Positions 6,465 through 11,998 of a DNA stretch of 11,998 nucleotides are shown here, in pieces. Origin of the DNA: Balneolaceae bacterium (GTDB lineage: Bacteria > Bacteroidota > Rhodothermia > Balneolales > Balneolaceae); the NCBI GenBank assembly GCA_007123985.1, contig SLGA01000060.1:1-11998 (forward strand), written 5' to 3'. The position numbers were made by a program, and so were the translations under genes. The first letter of the stretch is position 1; each line of letters begins with the position of its first letter. A model generated the notes under the pieces. The model saw nothing but the letters and a program-made list of their open reading frames with translations, was not told the DNA's origin and did not search any database.

Positions 6465-8447
6465 TTATTTCACATGCTCTTCAAACCAATTAACAACCCT
6501 ATTCATGAAATCGAGCTGATGAGCCCGTTCTGTTAAACCATGAGGCTGCCTCGGATAGAGTACAAGCCCGGTGGGTATTCCTTTCATCTCAAGAAATTGA
6601 TATAGCTGAATCGACTGCTCCGGGTGAACCCGGTCATCAGCCAGGCCATGTGCTACAAGCAGTGGTGTGTTTGCATGATTGAGCCACGCAACGGGTGACC
6701 GCTCCCAGTTTTGGCCTGGATTATCGAACCAATAAAGATCCCAGTGTACCACACTCATTTCGTGCGGAATATCGGTTGTTCCAGTAAAGGAGATCCAGTT
6801 TGAAAGCCCTGCAAATGTGATACCCGCAGCGAAACGGTCGCTATGCCGAGTGGCTGCCCAGGCCGCAAAATAGCCGCCGTACGAAGTGCCGCTGATACCC
6901 ACTTTTTCGGGGTCAATCAGACCAAGTTCGTCCAGGTGATCGATGGCAAGCAGAACATCTTCAAACTCTTTTCCTCCAAGATCTCTGTGATTGGCAGATG
7001 CAAAACCGGTTCCCCGACCACCGCTGCCTCTGTAATTCGGCTTCAGAACTACATAGCCTTCGTTTGCGAGTATTTGAGTGGGATAAAGAGGCCGAGTGTT
7101 CCACCCATTCATGCTGATGCCCTCAGGCCCGCCATGCGGCAGTATGGCAAGTGGATAACGAACACCTTCCTGATAACCAACAGGTTTTACAAGAATTCCT
7201 TCAATTTCAAGCTCATCGGCCCCTTTCCAGATAATGGAAGTCTGTTCTCCCAATTCTCGATCACTAATCCAGTTGTTGTGGTGAGTAAGTCGCTGCAGGT
7301 TCCCTCTTCTTACATCGCCGACATAGACTTCGCCCGGATGATTTTTGGTATTTACAGATGCAGCAAATACTCTTCGGTTTGCATCCATGCTCACACTTCT
7401 GAATATTTCACTCCCGCCACCCGCTATATGTGTTGTGGTTCCTCTGTTCAATTGCAGATTGTAGAGGTACGCAGAAGAGCGTTCAACGGCGGTAAACATC
7501 AGTGTTTGTCCGTCCATCCAGCCAACCGTTTCGATGGTACCCTCCCAATTTTCCGGTGTGATGTCGCGGTTGCCGCTTCCGTCGGCCTCAAGAATCCAAA
7601 GCCGCTGCGGCAGAGGATCGCTGTACACCTTGCCTGCAACTACTGCAAGTTTAGAGCCATCCGGCGACCAGCTCATCCCGGCTTTTTTCTTCGGTGCATC
7701 CATAAGCATGGTTAGTCCTGAACCGTCTCGGTTGATGAGAGCATAACTTGTGTACATTTGCTCCACATCAGCACCCGGTTTATCGCTAATTCTCACGGCA
7801 ATCCGTTCGCCATCGGGAGCCCAGGAGAAATCCCACACATACGTGTCTTCATCTGTGATGATTTCAGCTTCACCGACTCCTGCCTGTACCCAAAGCCGCA
7901 TATAGCGGAGGTTCTCACCGGCAACAATCATATCATACCCGCTCTCGCGAAGTGCTCGCAGTTCATCCGAAACAGGATCCATGGCTAAATAGGCAAGCGT
8001 TGAGCCATCGGCGCTCCATGAAAAACTACCCAAACCATGTTCAGCATTTGTATGCATTTGAAGGTCAACGCCCGAACGGTTTACCGAATAGATCTGAACC
8101 TGGTTGTGGTGATCGGCGAGCCTGGCTGTGAAGTAGAGCCGCCCGTCACTACCCCATTGAGGTGAACCGGCGCTGAGCGGTTTTTCAATTACCGGGGTTG
8201 CCTCCCCGCCGCTTACCGGTATCAAATAAAGTTCGGAGTAGTTTCTGCCCACAGATTCGTCTGCCGTTCTGGGAACGGAAAGCGTGTAGGCAATCATCTC
8301 ACCATCGTGGCTTAATGAAACTGCACCTACAGTTTCGAGGGAAACAACATCTTCAGGTGATAAGCCTTGTGAGTAGGTTAAACCTGTGAGAAAAAAAGTT
8401 AGAACCAGGGTTAGGTAATATATTCGTATAGGTTTGGAAAAGTTCAT
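6465..8447 (-). CDS. Secreted S9 family (prolyl oligopeptidase-type) serine peptidase
   Basis: Serine peptidase predicted to act on peptides in the periplasm or outside the cell. Residues 1-27 are a signal peptide (hydrophobic core YYLTLVLTFFLTGLTYS). Residues about 35-400 form a beta-propeller with repeated [S/W]-x-DG-x-x-[IL]-A blades: SLSHDGEMIAY (44-54), SWSADGSTLAY (143-153), SWAPDGERIAV (208-218) and SWSPDGSKLAV (259-269). The alpha/beta-hydrolase domain (about 410-660) has LPHGGPEG (436-443, oxyanion region), NYRGSGG (471-477), nucleophile Ser522 in GTSYGGY, the acid in HGLADDRVHP (Asp604 by analogy with DPP-IV) and His636 in QPHGL. The catalytic triad is complete and the length is normal for acylaminoacyl/dipeptidyl-peptidase-like members. 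The exact specificity cannot be read from sequence. The ATG has a weak ribosome-binding site but begins the signal peptide correctly. Confidence 0.95.
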   Translation of the reverse strand: MNFSKPIRIYYLTLVLTFFLTGLTYSQGLSPEDVVSLETVGAVSLSHDGEMIAYTLSVPRTADESVGRNYSELYLIPVSGGEATPVIEKPLSAGSPQWGSDGRLYFTARLADHHNQVQIYSVNRSGVDLQMHTNAEHGLGSFSWSADGSTLAYLAMDPVSDELRALRESGYDMIVAGENLRYMRLWVQAGVGEAEIITDEDTYVWDFSWAPDGERIAVRISDKPGADVEQMYTSYALINRDGSGLTMLMDAPKKKAGMSWSPDGSKLAVVAGKVYSDPLPQRLWILEADGSGNRDITPENWEGTIETVGWMDGQTLMFTAVERSSAYLYNLQLNRGTTTHIAGGGSEIFRSVSMDANRRVFAASVNTKNHPGEVYVGDVRRGNLQRLTHHNNWISDRELGEQTSIIWKGADELEIEGILVKPVGYQEGVRYPLAILPHGGPEGISMNGWNTRPLYPTQILANEGYVVLKPNYRGSGGRGTGFASANHRDLGGKEFEDVLLAIDHLDELGLIDPEKVGISGTSYGGYFAAWAATRHSDRFAAGITFAGLSNWISFTGTTDIPHEMSVVHWDLYWFDNPGQNWERSPVAWLNHANTPLLVAHGLADDRVHPEQSIQLYQFLEMKGIPTGLVLYPRQPHGLTERAHQLDFMNRVVNWFEEHVK

Positions 8448-8537
8448 GGTAGATCAATTAAGATTTCAAAAAATGATGCATATCCCTGAAATATAAACCT
8501 TGATAAGTGATTAGAAAATGTACCTTCAAAAAATAAC

Positions 8538-8546
8538 TGTTATAAT
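8538..8546 (+). promoter_or_regulatory. Extended -10 promoter for the DUF3095 gene
   Basis: TGTTATAAT is a perfect extended -10 element (TGnTATAAT). The expected start of transcription, about seven bases downstream near 8553, is only about three bases before the preferred ATG, which would make the mRNA leaderless. No clear -35 hexamer is present, as is common for extended -10 promoters. Confidence 0.5.
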
Positions 8547-8555
8547 CTGGTGATT

Positions 8556-9722
8556 ATGAAAAATTTCTCTTTTTATAAAAATGTTTCTGTTCTTACCGAT
8601 TTTACACAGGTAGCCGACAGCAGATTTTATAAGCCCGCACCAGATGACTGGTGGCTTGTTTCAGCTGATATCACAAACTCAACGCAGGCTATAGAAGAAG
8701 GGAAATACAAGGAGGTGAATATGGCCGGCGCTTCTGTTATCGCGGCCATATCAAATATATTTAATGAGACTTCAGAGCTTCCATTTGCATTTGGAGGTGA
8801 TGGTGCTGCAATTTTGGTGCCGGATAGCCATTTAGATTTAGTTGATAATGCTCTGAAATTTTGCAGAAATGCGGTGTTGCAAAATTTTGGATTAGTCATG
8901 AAGACCGGGAGAATCAGGGTTCAAGAGATTCACTTAGCCGGGCATGAAGTTGCAGTTGCAAAACTTAAATTGTCAGAGTTTATCAGTTTACCGGTTTTTT
9001 GGGGTGATGGCATTTCGTACGCGGAGGAACTGATTAAGCAGGCAGAACACGAGTCGGTACAAATCGACGAAATAGAAGATGTGAGTATGGAGGGACTGGA
9101 GTGCCGGTGGCAGGAGATTCCGCCTGAGCATGATGAAATCACATCATTTATCATAAAAGCAGCAGGAAAAAGTGATGTAGAAAAAGCGTCAATTTATGCT
9201 GAATGCATGAATAAAATCGGAGAGGTGTACGGCTCACTCGAGCATAAAAATCCGGTTTCTATAGAGAAACTGTCGTTTTCAAGCAGCCTTAAAAAGTTGT
9301 CGGTAGAGTGGAAAATGAGAACCTGGAAACCATCATTGAAACGTCGTTTAGGCTACGCTATGAAACTGGTATTTCAACTGGCAGCGGGTAAATATTTGAT
9401 GCATCGCAAGATACAAACCAAAAATACGGATTGGGGCTTATACAAAAGCGATCTAATGAAGCATGCCGATTTCAGAAAATTTGGCGACGGCCTTCGGTTT
9501 GTCATCTCGGGTAAACAGCAGCAACGAGAAGAGATGAAAGATTTTCTTGAGATTGCGTACGAAGAAAAGAAACTTAATTACGGTGTTCACAGCTCAAGAG
9601 GGCTTATAATTACTTGCTACATTACCAATTATCACAGGCAGCATATTCACTTTGTAGATGGTATGGACGGCGGCTATGCGATGGCTGCCAAAATGATGAA
9701 ACAGCAGAAAGAGCTTGTTTAA
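8556..9722 (+). CDS. DUF3095 protein, divergent class III nucleotide cyclase-like domain
   Basis: Matches my recollection of the uncharacterised DUF3095 family along its length: VSADITNST near the N-terminus, FGGDGAA (residues 79-85), WGLYKSDL (293-300), FGDGLR (309-314) and GGYAMAAKMMKQQ near the C-terminus (372-384). The order of motifs in the N-terminal half resembles class III adenylate/guanylate cyclases: ADITNST with Asp38 (metal site 1), GGDG with Asp82 (metal site 2), RVQEIHLAG (121-129) in the place of the cyclase GIHxG strand, and WGDGISYAEEL (149-159) in the place of the GxxVNxAARL helix. The catalytic Asn and Arg of that helix are Ser154 and Glu158 here, so ordinary cyclase activity is doubtful. 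There is no signal peptide or membrane segment. GTG at 8550 is an alternative start; ATG at 8556 is preferred because of the promoter position. The downstream gene is a GAF histidine kinase in the same orientation. Confidence 0.88.
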   Translation: MKNFSFYKNVSVLTDFTQVADSRFYKPAPDDWWLVSADITNSTQAIEEGKYKEVNMAGASVIAAISNIFNETSELPFAFGGDGAAILVPDSHLDLVDNALKFCRNAVLQNFGLVMKTGRIRVQEIHLAGHEVAVAKLKLSEFISLPVFWGDGISYAEELIKQAEHESVQIDEIEDVSMEGLECRWQEIPPEHDEITSFIIKAAGKSDVEKASIYAECMNKIGEVYGSLEHKNPVSIEKLSFSSSLKKLSVEWKMRTWKPSLKRRLGYAMKLVFQLAAGKYLMHRKIQTKNTDWGLYKSDLMKHADFRKFGDGLRFVISGKQQQREEMKDFLEIAYEEKKLNYGVHSSRGLIITCYITNYHRQHIHFVDGMDGGYAMAAKMMKQQKELV

Positions 9723-9766
9723 AATCAGATAAAACGGCATGTTTCTATTCCTAAATATTTTGATAT

Positions 9767-10927
9767 ATGGAAAAAAAAGAAAAACGCAGGGAGAGGCATA
9801 AAAAACTCGAAATTCTCCTGAAACTTACCGGGCAGATCAACTCCGATCTCGACCTGAACAGCGTTTTGTTTAATATTATTGAGGGGGTTAAAGAGATAGC
9901 AGAGTGTGAAGCCAGCTCCGTTTTTTTACTCGATGAAGACAAAAAAGAGTTGGTTCTTTCCATACCCAGTGGACCGGCAGGAAATCTTGTTGCCGGCAAA
10001 CGAATTGCCCTGAATGAAGGAATTGCCGGCTGGACTGCAGAACACGCCAAACCCTTGCTCGTGAATGATGTTTCTAAAGATCCGCGCTTCCACGGAGATT
10101 TTGATCCGTCGGTTTTCAAAACAAACAACATATTATCCCTTCCATTGCTAAATAAAACAGGTAATGTGATAGGGGTGATTCAGGCAGTTAACAAAAAAAG
10201 TAAGGATGGATTTTCTGAAGAGGATGTACCGCTATTAAAAGCACTGTCGAGTCAAGCGGCATTTACTATCTCGAATGCGCAGCTTCTCAACGAGCGGAAC
10301 ACGCTGCTGAGTGAAGTTCACCACCGGGTAAAAAATAACATGGCCATCATCTCCGGTATGATGCAGATCCAGGCACTATCTGAGGAGAATATTGATTTAA
10401 AAAATAAGCTGTTAATTAATATTATCCGCATTTCCGCGATGGCGTCTGTGCATGAACAGTTGTATAAAGAGTCGGGTTTTTCGAAGCTCAACTTTTCTGA
10501 AAACATACATAAAACCATCGATTCGGTTCTCTCTTCACTTGATAACTCCGACCGGGCTGATGTACAAATTGATTGTGAGCCTGTTTTGCTCAATATTAAT
10601 CAGGCTCTGCCGCTTTCGATGATTATTTGTGAAATGGTATTTCATATTGTTACGAACGGAGCAACAGAAGAGGATTATGAAATCAGGATTGATCTTAATG
10701 AGAGTAAATCGGAGGAGATGGTTCATTTGAGGATTTCAGATACCGGCCCTTCTGTAAGGGAATTAATTATCCCAAATGAGGATGATTCGTTACGTTTTCA
10801 GCTTATTGATTTGATGGCACAACAGATTGAAGGGAAGATTGAGTACGCCAGTAACCAGGGTAAGAATCAATTCAGACTCACTTTTAAAAAATCGGATGCT
10901 GGTGGCTCAGGTAATAAATTTCTGTAG
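9767..10927 (+). CDS. GAF domain HisKA_2-type histidine kinase with degraded ATPase domain
   Basis: Cytoplasmic sensor protein without membrane segments. A basic coiled start (residues 1-20) leads into a GAF domain (about 25-172) ending GVIQAVNKKSKDGFSEEDVPLLKAL. A HisKA_2 dimerisation/phosphoacceptor helix follows: EVHHRVKNNMAIISGMMQIQ (183-202), phosphoacceptor His185 or more likely His186. The C-terminal part (about 275-375) follows the HATPase pattern (LPLSMIICEMV, LRISDTG, SLRFQLI) but lacks key residues. The N-box Asn four residues after Glu289 is His293, the second Gly of the DxGxG box is Ser329, the Gly of SLGLQL is Arg343 and the terminal GT is absent. Autokinase activity is therefore doubtful. 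No Shine-Dalgarno sequence precedes the ATG; the gene lies 44 bases after DUF3095 and probably depends on its transcript. No response regulator is in view. Confidence 0.92.
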   Translation: MEKKEKRRERHKKLEILLKLTGQINSDLDLNSVLFNIIEGVKEIAECEASSVFLLDEDKKELVLSIPSGPAGNLVAGKRIALNEGIAGWTAEHAKPLLVNDVSKDPRFHGDFDPSVFKTNNILSLPLLNKTGNVIGVIQAVNKKSKDGFSEEDVPLLKALSSQAAFTISNAQLLNERNTLLSEVHHRVKNNMAIISGMMQIQALSEENIDLKNKLLINIIRISAMASVHEQLYKESGFSKLNFSENIHKTIDSVLSSLDNSDRADVQIDCEPVLLNINQALPLSMIICEMVFHIVTNGATEEDYEIRIDLNESKSEEMVHLRISDTGPSVRELIIPNEDDSLRFQLIDLMAQQIEGKIEYASNQGKNQFRLTFKKSDAGGSGNKFL

Positions 10928-10931
10928 CTTT

Positions 10932-11327
10932 TTAACGATTATAATATTGTTTCAACACTCCCATACCTGCAATGAGTGCAAGAATTCCAGCAAAGAGCTG
11001 GCCAAAAAAGTAAGTAATTAAAACCGGAATCGATTCATCAAAAAGTATAAGAGAGTCAATCATAAAGCCGGAATAGGTGGTATAACTCCCAATTACCCCT
11101 GTAAGCAGAAACAGATTGGTATTTCTTTGTTTAACGGATTGTTTAGTTAGCAACGTGTAAAAAAAACCGATCAAAAAGCAGCCAAGAATGTTTTCGATGG
11201 AAGTGGCTATAAAGAAGTATCTCTCACCCATCATTTCAAAAACAAATTGATTGGTTCCATGCCTCATACTTGCACCAATAGCCCCACCAGCAGCAACCCA
11301 CAAAATTTCATTCAGCAGTTTTTTCAT
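10932..11327 (-). CDS. crcB: CrcB/Fluc fluoride channel subunit (second of pair)
   Basis: Small four-helix membrane protein of the fluoride-exporting CrcB/Fluc family, which acts as an antiparallel dimer in the inner membrane. Family marks are GGAIGASMRH (residues 14-23), SIENILGCFLIGF with pore Asn46, and GVIGSYTTYSGF (77-88). The pore phenylalanine pair seen in other members is here Tyr85 and Phe88. Positive charges are at the N-terminus (Lys2, Lys3), in the middle loop (Lys62, Lys66, Arg68) and at the C-terminus (Lys126, Arg131), predicting an N-in/C-in topology. The ATG lies one base after the stop of the upstream crcB (TAGAATG). In-frame GTG codons at 11339 and 11336 would add four or three residues but are less like family starts. 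The gene ends four bases from the convergent kinase gene. Confidence 0.93.
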   Translation of the reverse strand: MKKLLNEILWVAAGGAIGASMRHGTNQFVFEMMGERYFFIATSIENILGCFLIGFFYTLLTKQSVKQRNTNLFLLTGVIGSYTTYSGFMIDSLILFDESIPVLITYFFGQLFAGILALIAGMGVLKQYYNR

Positions 11328-11328
11328 T

Positions 11329-11712
11329 CTATGCACCACTTATCAATTGAATAAATCCATAGCCTGAAATTGTGGCAAGAAATGCCACCACTAACTGTAA
11401 AAAAAGATAGACGAACAGCTTTAAAACTGATTGCTTACCAATTTGGTACGCCTCAAGCGCAAAGGTTGAAAACGATGTGTATGAGCCCAGAAGTCCGATT
11501 GTGAGAAAAAGTATTTCGGATTGGGTTAAAAGTAGTTCAGCAGAAACCAGGCCAAGAAGTATGCCTGCAAGCAGACAACCGATGATGTTGGCAAGTACGG
11601 TTCCGGTCATTACCTCCGATTTTCCGAAAAGCTTCACTGCCAGGAACCCTGTTAAAAAACGGAAGCTTGCCCCGATAGATCCGCCAAGTGCAATTAGTAA
11701 AATTTGATTCAT
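11329..11712 (-). CDS. crcB: CrcB/Fluc fluoride channel subunit (first of pair)
   Basis: Second member of the fluoride channel family, 127 residues with four hydrophobic segments (about 3-25, 35-57, 66-90, 98-122). Marks are GGSIGASFRF (10-19), ANIIGCLLAG with pore Asn42, and GSYTSFSTF (76-84) with both pore phenylalanines (Phe81, Phe84). Positive charges are only in the first and third loops (Arg18, Lys27, Lys31, Lys93, Lys98), and none is at either terminus or in the middle loop, predicting N-out/C-out. That is opposite to its partner, so the two should form a heterodimer. It is the first gene of the two-gene unit. A sigma70-like promoter is just upstream, and no fluoride riboswitch is recognisable in the 68-base gap before it. 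The ribosome-binding site is weak. Confidence 0.94.
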   Translation of the reverse strand: MNQILLIALGGSIGASFRFLTGFLAVKLFGKSEVMTGTVLANIIGCLLAGILLGLVSAELLLTQSEILFLTIGLLGSYTSFSTFALEAYQIGKQSVLKLFVYLFLQLVVAFLATISGYGFIQLISGA

Positions 11713-11733
11713 GAATCTTAAAATTTTTGACTC

Positions 11734-11762
11734 AATATATTTGCACTAAGGTCTTGGTACAA
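11734..11762 (-). promoter_or_regulatory. Candidate promoter for the crcB pair
   Basis: On the minus strand TTGTAC and TATATT are separated by exactly 17 bases, a plausible -35/-10 pair in the short gap between the upstream barrel gene and crcB. Transcription would start near 11727, about 15 bases before the ATG. The -35 matches consensus at only three positions. Confidence 0.35.
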
Positions 11763-11780
11763 ATTTTCTATAGAGATGAA

Positions 11781-11998
11781 TTACCATATTGAATCCGGCG
11801 TAAAGGTAATCCCGATATTAAAACCAGGTGCTGTTTCCATTCGCCGGAAACCCTCGCCATAGGTAATGTCCATTTCAAGCAGATCGGGAACCAGGGAAAT
11901 TCGAATGCCTGCCTGATAAAAAGCATCGTCGAAATTTGCGGCTGCAACTTCAGTGAGCAGCGTAAAGCGATCGGTAATCCCGAAATCTCCCCTTATCC
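11781..11998 (-). CDS. C-terminal part of an outer-membrane barrel protein (cut by window edge)
   Basis: The minus strand has an open frame from the window edge to a TAA at 11781, giving the last 71 residues of a protein whose start lies outside. The sequence alternates hydrophobic and polar residues in strand-like runs with turns between: DRFTLLTEVAAANFDDAFYQ, AGIRISLVPDLLEMDITYG, then FNIGITFTPDSIW. A terminal aromatic residue (Trp) is a typical outer-membrane barrel ending recognised by BAM. The family cannot be named from this fragment. No intrinsic terminator is visible before crcB, so some read-through into the crcB pair is possible. Confidence 0.7.
   Translation of the reverse strand, partial: IRGDFGITDRFTLLTEVAAANFDDAFYQAGIRISLVPDLLEMDITYGEGFRRMETAPGFNIGITFTPDSIW

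Noticed and set aside
6843..7715. Long open frame (290 codons) on the plus strand inside the S9 peptidase gene
   Set aside because: It is fully antisense to a peptidase with a complete catalytic triad, has no recognisable domain or ribosome-binding site, and is explained by codon bias of the real gene.
11713..11780. Fluoride riboswitch upstream of the crcB pair
   Set aside because: The 68-base gap lacks the conserved crcB-motif stems and pseudoknot signature; only a promoter-like pair is seen.

Overview
The window reads as chromosomal housekeeping DNA from a moderately AT-rich, Gram-negative bacterium. The Bacteroidota/Balneolota group (Balneola- or Gracilimonas-like) fits best. Supporting signs are secreted proteins with outer-membrane barrel features, a Bacteroidota-type TAnnTTTG promoter element in front of hslO, generally weak Shine-Dalgarno sequences, and the overall style of the proteins. 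The taxonomic call is an inference, since no rRNA or other marker is present. There are no tRNA or rRNA genes, insertion sequences, CRISPR arrays or prophage genes.

Left block (91-3021, plus strand): a tight run plsY - gpsA - AlbA_2/Schlafen-fold protein - A-type Fe-S carrier. GpsA makes sn-glycerol-3-phosphate and PlsY acylates it, so the first two genes form the entry to phospholipid synthesis; they overlap by four bases (GTGA). The AlbA_2 protein and the Fe-S carrier follow closely and may share the transcript. hslO (Hsp33) converges on this block from the minus strand.

Middle block (3987-8447): a cluster of inverted repeats and a TAnnTTTG element lie upstream of hslO. Next come a clear intrinsic terminator and a Glu/Leu/Phe/Val-type amino-acid dehydrogenase on the minus strand. 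Divergent from it is an unrecognised secreted outer-membrane barrel protein with a strong hairpin in its probable 5' UTR. This gene converges, through a bidirectional terminator, on a secreted S9 prolyl-oligopeptidase-family peptidase.

Right block (8448-11998): a DUF3095 protein, possibly expressed from a leaderless mRNA, is followed by a GAF/HisKA_2 histidine kinase whose ATP-binding domain looks degraded. I read DUF3095 as a divergent class III nucleotide-cyclase-like fold, and the pair as a candidate signalling module; this is the most interesting part of the window. A tandem crcB pair converges on the kinase with only four bases between stop codons. The two CrcB proteins have opposite charge distributions, which predicts an antiparallel heterodimeric fluoride channel. 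The window ends in the C-terminal part of another outer-membrane barrel gene on the minus strand.
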